This document shows positions 1 through 12,050 of a DNA stretch of 64,000 bases, piece by piece. The position numbers and the translations under genes are program-made. The notes below the pieces were generated by a model. It was not told where the DNA came from, did not search any database, and saw nothing but the letters and a program-made list of their open reading frames with translations. Origin of the DNA: Rutidosis leptorrhynchoides (taxonomy: Eukaryota; Streptophyta; Magnoliopsida; Asterales; Asteraceae). Within the stretch, counting starts at the first letter, position 1. Every line of letters starts with the position of its first letter. Location of the stretch: assembly GCF_046630445.1 (NCBI RefSeq), contig NC_092335.1, forward strand, positions 37,954,001-38,018,000, read 5' to 3'.

Positions 1-358
1 CATAGGCGTAACCTCGAGCATTCAGTGTCTTTTCTTCTAAACATATGAACGGTCCGTCTCTGCATAAAGTAACAAATTCGGTATTTGAATAGGTTTGATT
101 ATTTGAACATTTACCTCCATGTGACCATTTTCCGCATTTGTGACATCTTTCTAGGTGTCGTGCTCTTCTTTTCGCTGCGGATTTTGATTTTCCTTTACCA
201 AATTGTAACTTATTATCTTCGCATCTGGATTCTTTTCTAACTCCGTCCATTCTTTCTCTGATTACTGATACTAATTCACTCGGTAGTATGTCATTATTAC
301 GTTTAGTGATCAAAGCGTGTAGCATTAGACCATGGTTTAGTTCACAGGCAGTCTTCAT
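1..358 (-). CDS. Small basic ORF with zinc-knuckle-like motif after pol (A1), runs off the window
   Basis: An ATG at 358 opens a frame with no stop down to the window edge (119 codons seen). The complete relative in A2 at 53529-53945 has 138 codons; the two proteins agree at roughly four of five positions by eye. Visible features are a lysine/arginine-rich stretch near residues 54-70, which could act as a nuclear signal, and a cluster C-x2-C-x4-H-x3-C near residues 72-84. That spacing is one residue shorter than the canonical retroviral knuckle (C-x2-C-x4-H-x4-C). I do not recognise the family. Its position, 173 bp downstream of the pol stop on the same strand, makes it a third ORF of the element. 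Function unknown; nucleic-acid binding is only an inference from composition. Confidence 0.65.
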   Translation of the reverse strand, partial: MKTACELNHGLMLHALITKRNNDILPSELVSVIRERMDGVRKESRCEDNKLQFGKGKSKSAAKRRARHLERCHKCGKWSHGGKCSNNQTYSNTEFVTLCRDGPFICLEEKTLNARGYAY

Positions 359-531
359 TTTGTAAAAACCTAAAAAAAAAAAAAAATTCAGAATGGGGGG
401 AGAAGACTAGTTCTTTAGGGTCTGCTAGGGAAAGACCATACGTGTTCCATTTTCGAGAACTACACGAAAACAGACAATCTAACTCTAACAGAAATATATA
501 TTATCCTTTAAAGACTTGATTCTCCCCACAC

Positions 532-3500
532 TTAGTTAGCTGTGGTGTCAAAATTGTGATTAACTTCGTTGTCGACTTCCATCGGACCATGTATGTAATG
601 TTTAACTCTGTGACCATTAACTTTAAATTCTATCCCATTTGAATTTATTAATTCTATCGTTCCGTATGGGAAAACTCTTTTGACTATGAATGGTCCAGAC
701 CATCTTGATTTCAATTTTCCAGGAAATAGCTTGAATCGTGAATTGAAAAGAAGAACTCTGTCTCCTTCTTTAAATTCTTTTGAACTTCTGATTCTTTTAT
801 CATGCCATTTCTTCGTTCTTTCTTTATAGATTAACGAATTTTCGTATGCTTCATGTCTTAATTCTTCTAATTCGTTTAGTTGACTTAATCGTAGACGTCC
901 GGCTTCATGTAAATCAAGATTACATGTCTTCAAAGCCCAAAATGCTTTGTGTTCAATTTCTACTGGAAGATGACATGCTTTTCCATAAACAAGTCTAAAA
1001 GGTGTGGTTCCAATTGGAGTTTTGTAGGCTGTTCTAAAAGCCCAGAGTGCATCCTCCAATTTTATGGACCATTCCTTCGAATTTGATCCTACGGTTTTCT
1101 CTAGAATACGTTTTAAAGCTCGGTTGGTATTTTCAACTTGTCCACTTGTTTGTGGATGATATGCGGTGGAGATTTTATGAGTTACTCCATATCTTTTAAG
1201 AACTTTCTCAAGTTGATTATTACAGAAATGAGTACCCCGATCACTTATCAAAGCTTTCGGTGTTCCAAACCTTGCAAAAAGACGTTTTAAAAAGTTGACT
1301 ACAACTCGTGCATCATTAGTTGGGAGAGCTTGTGCTTCCGCCCATTTAGATACATAATCAATGGCTACGAGTATATATAGATTATTATGAGATTTTGGAA
1401 ATGGACCCAAAAAGTCAATACCCCAAATGTCAAATACTTCACATACTTGGATGACATTTTGTGGCATTTCATCACGTTGACTTATTTTTCTGGCCCTTTG
1501 ACAAGCATCACAGGATTTGCAAAGAAGGTGTGCATCTTTGTAAATTGTAGGCCAATAGAATCCAGCATCGTAAACTTTTCTTGCTGTTAGTTGAGGCCCA
1601 TAATGCCCTCCTGTTGGTCCTGTGTGACAATGGTTTAAAATTTTACTAGCTTCATCTCCAAATACACATCGGCGTATTATTCCATCTGGACAACTTTTAA
1701 ACAGATGTGGATCTTCCCAAAAATAGTGTTTTATATCACTGAAGAATTTCTTTCGTCTTTGGTACGATAATCCTTTTTCAAGGAATCCACAAACTAAGTA
1801 GTTTGCATAGTCTGCAAACCATGGGATTTCTTTATAATCTATCTTCAATAGATATTCATCAGGAAAGTTGTCTTGTATGGCCGATTCATTCAGAACTTCT
1901 AATTCAGGATTTTCAAGACGAGAAAGATGATCAGCGGCGAGATTTTCTGCTCCTCTTTTATCTCGGATTTCAATATCAAACTCTTGTAAGAGTAAGATCC
2001 AACGGATTAATCTTGGTTTAGCATCTTGTTTTGAAAATAGGTATCTAAGAGCAGAATGGTCGGTATAGACCACCGTTTTTGCTAGAACGAGATATGATCG
2101 AAATTTGTCAAAAGCAAAGACAATAGCAAGGAGTTCTTTTTCAGTAGTTGTATAGTTCGTTTGTGCTCCTTGTAATGTCTTACTAGCATAATATATAGGT
2201 TGAAATCGTTTTTCAATCCTTTGTCCTAAAACGGCTCCCATTGCAAAATCACTTGCATCGCACATTAGTTCAAATGGTAGATTCCAATTTGGTGTTATCA
2301 TGATCGGTGCATTAGTGAGTTTCTCTTTAAGAATATTAAAAGATTTGATACACTCATCTGAAAAGATGAATGGAGCATCCTTTTCTAGGAGTTTATTCAT
2401 AGGAGTGGCAATTTTAGAAAAATCTTTTATGAAACGTCGGTAAAAACCGGCATGCCCTAGAAAACTCCTAACTCCTCTAACATTGGTGGGATGTGGAAGT
2501 TTAGCAATTACATCTACTTTAGCTCTATCCACTTCAATTCCTTCTTTTGAAATTTTATGTCCAAGAACGATGCCTTCTTTAACCATGAAATGGCATTTCT
2601 CCCAATTAAGTACTAGATTTGATTTTTCGCATCTAATTAGCATTCGTTCCAGATTAACTAGACATGATTTAAATGTATCACCGAAGACTGAAAAGTCATC
2701 CATGAAAACTTCCATGCATTCTTCTATCATGTCATGAAAAATCGCCATCATACACCTTTGAAAGGTTGCAGGGGCGTTACAAAGTCCAAATGGCATGCGT
2801 TTGTAAGCAAAAGTACCATAAGGGCACGTGAATGTGGTTTTCTCTTGATCTTCGGGTGCTATTGGAATTTGAAAATATCCGGAAAATCCATCTAGAAAAC
2901 AATAGTAACTATTTCCGGCTAATCTTTCCAACATTTGATCTATGAAAGGTAAGGGAAAGTGATCTTTTCTGGTGGCGTCATTTAATTTTCTATAATCAAT
3001 ACATACACGCCATCCTGTTACAGTCCTAGTAGGAATAAGCTCATTTTTCTCATTTATAATGACAGTCATGCCACCCTTCTTAGGTACGCATTGAACTGGG
3101 CTTACCCATGGACTATCAGAAATTGGATATATCAAACCTGCATCTAGCAGTTTAATAATCTCTTTCTTAACTACATCTTGCATATTAGGATTTAGTCTTC
3201 GTTGACGTTGCACATACGTTTTATGACCTTCTTCCATAAGGATTTTATGTGTGCAATACGAAGGACTTATTCCTTTAATATCATGAATTTTCCATGCAAT
3301 GGCTGGTTTATGAGCTTTCAACACAGAAATGAGTTGTGTTTTCTCATTTTCAGTAAGAGAAGACGATATTATTACAGGTAATTCAGATTCACCATGTAAA
3401 TAAGCGTATTCCAAATGGTTTGGAAGTGGCTTTAACTCTAATTTCGGAGGTTCTTCTATTGATGATTTATATCGATATCTGTCTTCTTCTTTTAGCATTT

Positions 3501-4776
3501 GAATTTCTTCTGTTGTTGGTTCATATCCATTAGCTATAAGTGTAGCTAACATTTCAGCTTCATCAATTGGTTCATTACCTTCTCCTAAAGAACATTCTCC
3601 TGTTCCTTGTAATTCTGGAAATTCTTCTAACAATTCTGCATGTGCATCTATAGTTTGAATATAATAACATGTATCATCTGCAGATTGCGGTTGTTGCATT
3701 GCTCTATCAACTGAAAAGGTAACACTCTCATCCTCTATACTTAGGGTCAGTTTCTTACCGAACACGTCTATCATTGCTTTAGCCGTGTTTAAGAATGGTC
3801 TTCCTAATATGAGAGGAACTTGAGAATCTTCTTCCATGTCTAAAATAACAAAATCTACTGGAAATACTAAAGTACCAACTTTAACTAGCATGTTCTCCAT
3901 TATCCCTCTAGGATATTTTATTGATCTATCGGCTAGTTGTATGCTTATTCTGGTTGGTTTCAATTCTCCAAGGTCTAGTTTAGTGTATAGTGAATACGGC
4001 ATTAAATTTATACTAGCACCTAAGTCTGCCAATGCTTCTATTGAACTAAGACTACCCAGAAAACATGGAATTGTGAAACTTCCTGGATCAGATAGTTTTT
4101 CTGGTATCTTATTCAACAGCACTGCTAAACAATTAGCATTCATAGTAACAGCCGAGAGTTCTTCCATTTTCTTTCTATTTGAAATTAGATCTTTCAAGAA
4201 TTTAGCATATCTAGGCATTCCTGAAATCACATCAATGAAAGGAAGATTTACATTTATCTGTTTAAACATATCCAAGAATTTGGATTGCTCGGCTTCAAGT
4301 TTCTCTTTCTTCATTTTACTCGGGTAAGGAAGTGGTGGTTGGTATGGTTTAACATAAGGTTTAGCCTTAACTGTGTTATCTTCATTAACCTTTTCAACTA
4401 CCGGTTCTTTTTCCTTATCTTGATCAGGTTGTGGTTCTTGTGGAGTAGGAATAGCTTCATCAGAAGTTACAGGTATTTCAGGTGGTTTAAGTGTTGTACC
4501 ACTTCTTGTGGTAATGGCTTTAGCTGTTTCATTCCGGGGGTTAGCATTTGTATCACTAGGTAGACTTCCCGGTTTTCTTTCACTTATTAACCTTGCTAGG
4601 TTACTTACTTCTTGTTCCAGATTTTGAATAGAAGCTTGTTGATTTCTAAATGCTTGAGCATTTTGTTCATTGGTTTGTTTCTGAGAGGTGAAAAACTGCG
4701 TTTGAGTTTCAACTAGCTTCGTCATCATATCTTCTAAATTTGGCCTTTTATCATCGGTTTGTTGTGGTGGTTTGTT
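532..4776 (-). CDS. pol: Athila pol part: protease, reverse transcriptase, RNase H, integrase (A1)
   Basis: Continues the gag frame after one nonsense codon; open for 1398 codons from 4728. Domains by residue of that ORF: aspartic protease with DLGAS at 235-239; reverse transcriptase about 520-710 with FMDD at 675-678; RNase H with an MCDAS motif near 810-820; integrase with an H-C zinc region and a D...D...E core containing the SDRGTHF and [10 protein letters not shown] signatures. The C terminus lacks a recognisable chromodomain, as expected for Athila. It would copy element RNA to cDNA and integrate it. No frameshift is seen in this part, so only the upstream nonsense codon breaks the polyprotein. 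The relative in A2 carries several more lesions. Confidence 0.93.
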   Translation of the reverse strand, partial: NKPPQQTDDKRPNLEDMMTKLVETQTQFFTSQKQTNEQNAQAFRNQQASIQNLEQEVSNLARLISERKPGSLPSDTNANPRNETAKAITTRSGTTLKPPEIPVTSDEAIPTPQEPQPDQDKEKEPVVEKVNEDNTVKAKPYVKPYQPPLPYPSKMKKEKLEAEQSKFLDMFKQINVNLPFIDVISGMPRYAKFLKDLISNRKKMEELSAVTMNANCLAVLLNKIPEKLSDPGSFTIPCFLGSLSSIEALADLGASINLMPYSLYTKLDLGELKPTRISIQLADRSIKYPRGIMENMLVKVGTLVFPVDFVILDMEEDSQVPLILGRPFLNTAKAMIDVFGKKLTLSIEDESVTFSVDRAMQQPQSADDTCYYIQTIDAHAELLEEFPELQGTGECSLGEGNEPIDEAEMLATLIANGYEPTTEEIQMLKEEDRYRYKSSIEEPPKLELKPLPNHLEYAYLHGESELPVIISSSLTENEKTQLISVLKAHKPAIAWKIHDIKGISPSYCTHKILMEEGHKTYVQRQRRLNPNMQDVVKKEIIKLLDAGLIYPISDSPWVSPVQCVPKKGGMTVIINEKNELIPTRTVTGWRVCIDYRKLNDATRKDHFPLPFIDQMLERLAGNSYYCFLDGFSGYFQIPIAPEDQEKTTFTCPYGTFAYKRMPFGLCNAPATFQRCMMAIFHDMIEECMEVFMDDFSVFGDTFKSCLVNLERMLIRCEKSNLVLNWEKCHFMVKEGIVLGHKISKEGIEVDRAKVDVIAKLPHPTNVRGVRSFLGHAGFYRRFIKDFSKIATPMNKLLEKDAPFIFSDECIKSFNILKEKLTNAPIMITPNWNLPFELMCDASDFAMGAVLGQRIEKRFQPIYYASKTLQGAQTNYTTTEKELLAIVFAFDKFRSYLVLAKTVVYTDHSALRYLFSKQDAKPRLIRWILLLQEFDIEIRDKRGAENLAADHLSRLENPELEVLNESAIQDNFPDEYLLKIDYKEIPWFADYANYLVCGFLEKGLSYQRRKKFFSDIKHYFWEDPHLFKSCPDGIIRRCVFGDEASKILNHCHTGPTGGHYGPQLTARKVYDAGFYWPTIYKDAHLLCKSCDACQRARKISQRDEMPQNVIQVCEVFDIWGIDFLGPFPKSHNNLYILVAIDYVSKWAEAQALPTNDARVVVNFLKRLFARFGTPKALISDRGTHFCNNQLEKVLKRYGVTHKISTAYHPQTSGQVENTNRALKRILEKTVGSNSKEWSIKLEDALWAFRTAYKTPIGTTPFRLVYGKACHLPVEIEHKAFWALKTCNLDLHEAGRLRLSQLNELEELRHEAYENSLIYKERTKKWHDKRIRSSKEFKEGDRVLLFNSRFKLFPGKLKSRWSGPFIVKRVFPYGTIELINSNGIEFKVNGHRVKHYIHGPMEVDNEVNHNFDTTAN

Positions 4777-6135
4777 TTAAAAATTAGGTCTTTGCTGATT
4801 GTAAGTATTATTGGATACTTGTTGATTGCTAGGACCTTGTTGGTTGTTGTATGGAATATTTCTGTTATAATTCTGGTTTTGATTGTAAATTGGTCTTGGC
4901 GGTTGATAATTATTCTGATAATTATTTCCAGGCCTTTGGTTTATGTATGAAATATTCTCTCTTTGTTCCATTGTTAATTCAATACTGAGACAATCTTTTG
5001 TCAAATGTGGTCCTCCACACTGCTCACAACTAATTCGTATTGAGTGAATATCTTTAGTCATCTTTTCCATTCGTCTCTCCACAGCATCTATCTTTGCGAA
5101 AATGGAATCTAAGTCATGGCTAGAATCGGCTCTAGCTGCTTTAGATGATCTAACGATGTCTTTTTCTTGGTACCACTCATGTGAGTGGGAAGCAGTGTTA
5201 TCAATAATTTTGTAAGCATCAGTTTCGGTTTTCTTCATAATAGAACCACCAGCTGCTATATCTATGTCTTTCCTTGTAGTGATGTCGCATCCTTGGTAGA
5301 ATATTTGTACTATTTGACAGGTGTCTAAACCATGTTGCGGACATCCTCTTAACAACTTTCCATATCTAGTCCATGCCTCATATAGAGTTTCATTTGGCTT
5401 CTGTGTGAACGTAACAATTTCTGCTTGAAGTCTTACGGCTTTAGATGCAGGAAAGAATTGTTTAAGAAATTTGTCAATTAAAACGTCCCATGTATCTATC
5501 GCCCCTTCAGGTAACGATTCCAACCAATCTTTGGCTTCTCCCTTTAAAGTCCAGGGAAATAACATGAGATATATCTGTTCATCCTCCACTTCTCGGATTT
5601 TAAATAGTGTGCAGATCCTATTAAAGGTACGTAGATGTTCATTTGGATCTTCCTTCGGCGCACCACTAAACTGGCATTGATTAGTCACCATGTGTAGAAT
5701 TTGTCCTTTGATTTCATAATCTGGCGCATTAATGTCTGGATGAGTAATTGCGTGACCTTGGCCAGTGCGTTTAGCTCTCATTCGGTCTTCCATACTTAAA
5801 GGTTCCAGATTCTCCATAATTGAATTTGTTGAATCGGTATCACTAGATGATTCTGATTTAATGGTTCGTTCCTCAACAATCTCTGTTTGAATGATTGGTG
5901 GTTCTGGAGGAAAGTTTAATGGTTCAGGATCTATGAACCGTTCCTGAATATTTTCTGGATTCTCAATTGTGAGGTTGGGTTCAAAAAATGGACTATCGGA
6001 AATTTGAACTGAAGTACTTGGTTGACTGGATGACGATTCTAAAGAAAAATCAACGGCGGTTATATTTGCTAAATGTCTTGATCTAGTTACAGGTGGTGAA
6101 CGTACAAAAGGTGATGAACGTCTTGCTCGGTGCAT
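4777..6135 (-). CDS. gag: Athila gag (A1), ended by an in-frame nonsense codon
   Basis: The ATG at 6135 starts a 452-residue protein. The capsid-like retrotransposon gag domain is around residues 190-280 (tryptophan-rich helices such as DWLESLPEGAIDTWD), and a knuckle-like C-x2-C-x3-H-x4-C lies near residue 375, followed by an Asn/Gln-rich tail. It would form the virus-like particle and bind element RNA. The frame stops at 4777-4779 (TAA, codon 453) but continues in phase into pol. At the same position A2 has CAA, so the stop is most simply a C-to-T mutation in a gag-pol fusion of about 1868 codons. A programmed stop is less likely because A2 does not share it. Confidence 0.9.
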   Translation of the reverse strand: MHRARRSSPFVRSPPVTRSRHLANITAVDFSLESSSSQPSTSVQISDSPFFEPNLTIENPENIQERFIDPEPLNFPPEPPIIQTEIVEERTIKSESSSDTDSTNSIMENLEPLSMEDRMRAKRTGQGHAITHPDINAPDYEIKGQILHMVTNQCQFSGAPKEDPNEHLRTFNRICTLFKIREVEDEQIYLMLFPWTLKGEAKDWLESLPEGAIDTWDVLIDKFLKQFFPASKAVRLQAEIVTFTQKPNETLYEAWTRYGKLLRGCPQHGLDTCQIVQIFYQGCDITTRKDIDIAAGGSIMKKTETDAYKIIDNTASHSHEWYQEKDIVRSSKAARADSSHDLDSIFAKIDAVERRMEKMTKDIHSIRISCEQCGGPHLTKDCLSIELTMEQRENISYINQRPGNNYQNNYQPPRPIYNQNQNYNRNIPYNNQQGPSNQQVSNNTYNQQRPNF

Positions 6136-7511
6136 TCACTGAATATCCTATTAGTTTTAAAAAGGAAAGAAAAATTATAATAAGTTATCCAATCAATAGA
6201 CTTTTCTGATTTTGCCCACGTTTCGAATAGCCAAAAGATGCAGCAGAGGGGCAGGATTCGTTTGGTCTCAATATAATTGAGGACTGTTTGGCTCCAATAA
6301 CCCGGTCCACGTACAAATCCAACTATTACTACGAACCAGAAAATTTTGATGTCTATTAATTTAACCACTTAAAATAATTTTCGTAATTTTAAGAAATTTA
6401 GATAAGAAGTAGAAAAAAAATTCTAAGTCCTAAAACTAGAATAGCGAGAAATAAGAAAGAAAAAGAGTTCGTCGCAAAAGGTCGAAAAAGAAAAAGTGAT
6501 TGAAAAATAAAAGGTGACGGAAAAATAAAAGAAACTTATAAAAACTTAAAAATACTTAACTAACCTAACCTTATTACTACAACTAACTTAAAATTATAAT
6601 CGCAAATTGAAATTACTAATTGGAATGATAATTGGTACATAGTAAAAGGTCTAAAAATATTAAATCTTACAGGAAAAACTAAATCCCAAATAGAAATAAC
6701 TTAAAAAAAAACTAAAACTTAAAAAGGCGTCGCAAAATTCTAAAGCACCTAATACTTAATCTAAGGAATAAGCACTTAAGAGAGTTCTACGGCAAAGCCT
6801 AAAAATCTAGGAGTAAAAATAACTATAGCAAAAACTAAGTTTAAAATTAAATATGAGCGAAAAATATAAATATTACGCTACAACGATTAAAAAGGGACAA
6901 AATATAAAAATATACAAAAAGTTGTAAAAAGTACAATTTTTATAAAAATATTATTTTTATATTATTTATTTTATAAAACTACTAATTTTACAATTTAATA
7001 AAACTAATTTAACTAAAATATATAAATAAAAAGTAAAAGTAAAATTAAAACTAATAATAATAATAATAATAATAATAATTAGGTTTAAATAATAATAATA
7101 ATTAAAAATAACCCGTAATTAATGCAGAATTAGGGCTTCTGTGCGCGTGTCAGATGATCTCCGCGAGTCGCGGCAATTAAAGAAGAAAACCCCGCGAGTC
7201 GCGGGGTTCAGAAATTCAGTTGACAGCTTTCAATTTTTACGCATTTTTCTTTATTTTTTTTTTATTTTATGTTTTCTGTTTTTTAAATAAATAAAAGATT
7301 TTAAAATAAAACTTATATTTTTATAAACTAAAATAGAAATAAAGAAACTTATAAAACTTAAATATTTAACAAAATCTTAAAAATACTTATATTTTTGTTT
7401 TTCTTTTTATATTTTTAAAACGTATTTTTACAAAAACGAATTTTAATAAAAGTAAACTAAAAAATCTTTTTTTTTTATTATTAGCGTTGCGCTTCCGGCT
7501 TTTAAGATAGA
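6136..7511 (-). other. A1 untranslated leader between primer site and gag
   Basis: About 1.4 kb, AT-rich, no supported ORF on either strand. It contains a TAA-type trinucleotide run near 7050-7105, long A/T tracts, and a pair of GC-rich palindromes at 7161-7206 that stand out sharply from the surrounding composition. The gag-proximal half (about 6136-6900) is clearly related to the A2 leader at 59719-60392. Confidence 0.75.
7161..7206. repeat. Paired GC-rich palindromes in the A1 leader
   Basis: Two copies of the core CCGCGAGTCGCGG start at 7161 and 7192, 31 bp apart. The second is extended to CCCC...GGGG. Each is palindromic except for its central bases. The same pair, with the same 31 bp spacing, recurs in the LTR at 9017-9062. 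Confidence 0.85.
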
Positions 7512-7530
7512 GTCCCCGGCAGCGGCGCCA
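7512..7530 (-). promoter_or_regulatory. Primer-binding site complementary to tRNA-Asp (A1)
   Basis: On the minus strand this reads TGGCGCCGCTGCCGGGGAC. It matches the complement of the 3' end of plant tRNA-Asp (known to prime Athila elements) with about one internal mismatch. It begins eight bases inside the LTR end at 7539, so minus-strand DNA synthesis would start here. Confidence 0.88.
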
Positions 7531-7538
7531 AAAATACT

Positions 7539-9530
7539 TGATGTGAAGCGAGGTGTATATAAAATAGTTATTATTTTACTAGGAAAATACTATTTAATAC
7601 GATACAATTTTACACAAGATATTTATTTATTTATAGAATGGATATACTTAAACCTTGCTACAACACTTATAGGCAGTGTACCTAATCGTACAGTAGTGTA
7701 GTTTTTAGTAAGTCCGGTTCGTTCCACAGGGAAATCTTTAAACAAAGCTCAACGCTATATTAGTTTACTTTTATAAAAATACAAATATATATATAAGTAA
7801 TATTATTATTATAAAGGGGAGTTTTTACCGTTTAATGACCGGTTTGTCGATTTTAAAACTTTAGTCGCAGTTAAAACCTAATGTAAAATATAAAATAAAT
7901 ACAAGACTTAAATTAAAGCATAAAGTAAATAACGATAATGAAATTGCGAATAATAAAAATGCGATAAAATAAAATTGCGATAATTAAAAAGTACGATAAT
8001 TAAAAGTGCGATTAAATAACAATAAATAAAAGTGCGATAATTAGAAGTGCAATTAAATATAAAATAAAGGAAATTAAATATGAAATAAAAGAATTATGCT
8101 TATTTAAACTTCCGTAATCATGATGTTTGACGTGTTGATTTTAGTTTTATGCCCATGGGCTAATTGTCCTTTGTCCTGGATTATTCAATATGTCCATCTG
8201 GTTTTTGTCCATAACAGTCCATCAGTCATAAATATAAAGTGCGAGTGTCCTCGTCAAATTATTATTATACCCGAAGTTAAATATTCCAACTAATTGGGGA
8301 TTCGAATTGTAACAAGGTTTTAATACTTTGTTTAATGAATACACCAGGTTATCGACTGCGTGTAAACCAAGGTTTTACTACTTTGTTAACAATTACACCA
8401 ATTACCCTTGAATGTAATTTCACCCCTGTTTTAATTATTCTAGTGGCTATTAATCCATTCCCGTGTCTGGTTAAATGAACGATTATTCGTACATATAAAT
8501 ACCCCGCCCATCGTGTCCGATCGAGTGTATATGGTAATTTATAGGGACGCCCAATTGTAAATCTTTATATTAACATTAACAAACTTTCATTTAGTTAAAC
8601 AAATATAAAGCCCATTAATAGCCCATAGTCTAATTTCCACAAGTGTCGTTCTTTTGTCCAAACCCCAATTATGGTACAAAGCCCAATTACCCAATTTTAG
8701 TAATTAGCCCAACATCATGATTACTTCGTTTTAAATAAGCATAATAATAACTTAGCTACGAGACATTAATATAAAAAGGTTGAACATAACTTACAATGAT
8801 AAAAAATAGCGTAGCGTTACACGGACAGAATTTCGACTTACACCCTTACAACATTCGCTAACATACCCTTATTATTAGGATTTAAAATTAAAATTAAAAT
8901 TAAAATATAAATTATATATATATATATTACGTATATATTGAGAGAGAGATAGAAATAGAATATGAAATTTGATCAGAATTCGGTTTGCTTTATAGCCAGA
9001 GTTGAATTTTGGGGCTCCGCGACTCGCGGCAAAATGCTCTTCAAACTCCGCGAGTCGCGGAGATAGTATTTACAGCTCAGTCCTTGGAGTTTTCTCTGCC
9101 GACGGTTTTTTAATATATATATATAATATATATATAATTAATATAATTAATTATATATTATATTATATTTATATACATAGTTAACTTGTAATTTTTAGTC
9201 CGTTGCGTCGAGCGTTAAGAGTTGACTCTGGTCCCGGTTCCGGATTTTCGAACGTCCTTGCGTACAATTTTATATTTTGTACTTTGCGTTTTGAATCTTG
9301 TACTCTTGTAATTTCGAGACGTTTCTTATCAATAATTGGAACCTTTTTGATTGTCTTTTGTACTTTTGAGCTTTTTGGTCGTTTGCGTCTTCAATTCGTC
9401 GAATCTGTCTTTTGTCTTCACCTTTTATTATTTAAACGAATATCTCTTGTAAATAGAACAATTGCAACTAAAAGCTTGTCTTTCTTGAGGAATAATGCTA
9501 TGAAATATATGTTCGTTTTTAGCATTATCA
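7539..9530 (-). repeat. 5' LTR of A1 (1992 bp)
   Basis: Bounded by TGATGTGAAG at 7539 next to the primer site and ...AGCATTATCA at 9530, giving TGAT/ATCA termini. The boundary at 9530 is confirmed because the sequence beyond it resumes the B-family integrase. Inside are purine-rich runs with repeats of a GTGCGATAATTAAA-like unit (about 7900-8090), an AT dinucleotide-rich stretch (8905-9160) and a second palindrome pair (9017-9062). Only one LTR is visible, so age cannot be estimated. Confidence 0.9.
9017..9062. repeat. Paired GC-rich palindromes in the A1 LTR
   Basis: CCGCGACTCGCGG starts at 9017 and CCGCGAGTCGCGG at 9048. These are the same core in opposite orientation, 31 bp apart; the second is flanked by CT...AG, which lengthens the palindrome to 17 bp. 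An LTR location means the pair would be present at both ends of the element and in its transcript. Confidence 0.85.
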
Positions 9531-9535
9531 CTTGT
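9531..9535. repeat. Right-hand target-site duplication of A1 (CTTGT)
   Basis: CTTGT follows the LTR end. Intact copy B2 has CTTGT at the same place (20996-21000) before the shared ACATCTTC. The left-hand copy would lie outside the window. Confidence 0.75.
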
Positions 9536-11696
9536 ACATCTTCCCCGTTCCAGGATGTATTGAGTATCTGGTTTTATGAGCTTCTCTAAGTACCATTTCT
9601 CTCATATCTCCAAATTTTGGTACCCAAATCCTTTCAGCCCTATACCGGGTTCCGTCTTCCCGAATATTAAGATGCTTCTCCGATCCTTTGGGTATTTCAT
9701 CCTTTAAATTTCCCTCTTTTAAAACTCCTTGTTGCGCCTCCTTTATTTGAGTAGTAAGGTTATTATGAATCATTATATTCATAGATTTTACTCGAATGGG
9801 TTCTCTGTCCTTCCTGCTCAAGGCATCGGCTACCACCTTTGCCTTCCCCGGGTGGTAACGAATCTCAAAGTCGTAATCATTCAATAATTCAATCCACCTA
9901 CGCTGCCTCATATTCAGTTGTTTCTGATTAAATATGTGTTGAAGACTTTTGTGGTCGGTATATATAATACTTTTGACCCCATATAAGTAGTGCCTCCAAG
10001 TCTTTAATGCAAAAACAACCGCGCCTAATTCCAAATCATGCGTCGTATAATTTTGTTCGTGAATCTTCAATTGTCTAGACGCATAAGCAATCACCTTCGT
10101 TCGTTGCATTAATACACAACCGAGACCTTGCTTTGATGCGTCACAATAAATCACAAAATCATCATTCCCTTCAGGCAATGACAATATAGGTGCCGTAGTT
10201 AGCTTTTTCTTCAATAACTGAAACGCTTTCTCTTGTTCATCATTCCATTCAAATTTCTTCCCTTTATGCGTTAATGCAGTCAAGGGTTTTGCTATTCTGG
10301 AAAAGTCTTGGATGAACCTTCTGTAGTAACCAGCTAGTCCTAAAAACTGGCGTATGTGTTTCGGAGTTTTCGGGGTTTCCCACTTTTCAACGGTTTCTAT
10401 CTTTGCCGGATCCACCTTAATACCTTCTTTGTTCACTATGTGACCGAGGAATTGAACTTCTTCCAACCAAAATGCACACTTTGAAAACTTAGCGTACAAT
10501 TCTTCCTTCCTCAATACTTCTAACACCTTTCTCAAATGTTCACCGTGTTCTTGGTCATTCTTTGAGTAAATAAGTATGTCATCAATGAAAACAATGACAA
10601 ACATGTCAAGGTATGGTCCACACACTCGGTTCATAAGGTCCATGAACACAGCTGGTGCATTAGTTAAACCAAATGGCATGACCATAAACTCGTAATGACC
10701 GTAACGTGTTCTGAAAGCAGTCTTTGGAATATCATCTTCTTTCACCCGCATTTGATGATACCCGGAACGTAAGTCAATCTTTGAATAAACAGACGAGCCT
10801 TGTAGTTGATCAAATAAGTTGTCGATTCTCAGTAGTGGGTAGCGGTTCTTGATGGTAAGTTTGTTCAACTCTCTGTAGTCGATACACAACCTGAATGTAC
10901 CATCTTTCTTCTTGACAAACAAAACAGGAGCTCCCCACGGTGATGTGCTTGGTCGAATGAAACCAAGCTCTAAAAGTTCTTGTAATTGGCTTTGCAGTTC
11001 TTTCATCTCGCTGGGTGCGAGTCTGTAAGGAGCACGAGCTATTGGTGCAGCTCCTGGTACAAGATCTATTTGAAATTCAACAGATCGATGTGGGGGTAAT
11101 CCCGGTAATTCTTTCGGAAATACATCGGGAAATTCTTTTGCAATGGGAACATCATTGATGCTCTTTTCTTCACTTTGTACTTTCTCGACGTGTGCTAGAA
11201 CAGCATAGCAACCTTTTCTTATTAGTTTTTGTGCCTTCAAATTACTAATAAGATGTAGCTTCGTGTTGCCCTTTTCTCCGTACACCATTAAGGGTTTTCC
11301 TTTTTCTCGTATAATGCGAATTGCATTTTTGTAATAGACGATCTCTGCTTTCACTTCTTTCAACCAGTCCATACCGATTATCACATCAAAACTCCCTAAC
11401 TCTACTGGTATCAAGTCAATCTTAAATGTTTCGCTAACCAGTTTAATTTCTCGATTCCGACATATATTATCTGCTGAAATTAATTTACCATTTGCTAATT
11501 CGAGTAAAAATTTACTATCCAAAGGCGTCAATGGACAACTTAATTTAGCACAAAAATCTCTACTCATATAGCTTCTATCCGCACCCGAATCAAATAAAAC
11601 GTAAGCAGATTTATTGTCAATAAGAAACGTACCCGTAACAAGCTCCGGGTCTTCCTGTGCCTCTGCCACATTAATATTGAAAACTCTTCCGCGGCC
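9531..11696 (-). pseudogene. pol: Protease, reverse transcriptase and RNase H of B1, cut by A1
   Basis: In frame with gag, beginning after a nonsense codon and open to the A1 junction in the integrase zinc region (after residues of the motif HPGTGKMYK). It contains the protease active site DSGA, reverse transcriptase with FIDD, and RNase H with YCDASKQG. It is almost identical to B2, with scattered substitutions. Integrase and chromodomain must lie on the other side of A1, outside the window. Split by A1, this copy could not make a complete polyprotein. Confidence 0.92.
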
Positions 11697-12019
11697 TTAT
11701 CCATTTGTGTTCTCCTGGTTCGGGCAATTTCTAATAATGTGGCCCGGTTTTCCACATTTATAACAAACTACATTGGCATAACTTGCTCCGACACTACTTG
11801 CTCCGCCATTACTTGTTCCGACACCATTTGTTCCTTTCGTTCTATTAACCCCTGGTCCGTAGACCTCACACTTCGCCGCGCTATGACCATTTCTTTTACA
11901 CTTGTTGCAAAATTTGGTGCAGAACCCCGAGTGATACTTTTCACACCTTTGGCATAGCTGCTTCTGATTGTTGTTGTTGTTGCGGTTATTATTGTTGTTG
12001 GGATGATTGTTGTAGTTAC

Positions 12020-12050
<31 letters not shown>

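Larger units (their letters stand above)
1..9530 (-). mobile_element. Element A1: Athila-lineage Ty3/gypsy retrotransposon, 3' end beyond the left edge
   Basis: Read on the minus strand from 9530 downward: 5' LTR (7539-9530), primer site for tRNA-Asp, about 1.4 kb AT-rich leader, gag-pol (6135-532) and a small extra ORF running off position 1. The 3' LTR is outside the window. The LTR termini form TGAT...ATCA. The element interrupts the integrase frame of B1: right of 9530 the sequence continues as in intact copy B2 near 20996, and 9531-9535 (CTTGT) is the expected right-hand target duplication. Athila assignment rests on the FMDD reverse transcriptase and the tRNA-Asp primer site. Between pol and the extra ORF (359-531) I see nothing but an A-run. 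Confidence 0.93.

Noticed and set aside
4777..4779. Programmed stop between gag and pol of A1
   Set aside because: A2 has a sense codon (CAA) here, so a point mutation is the simpler explanation.
7512..7530. Possible tRNA-Asp gene fragment
   Set aside because: Only the last 19 bases match and it abuts an LTR, so it is a primer-binding site.
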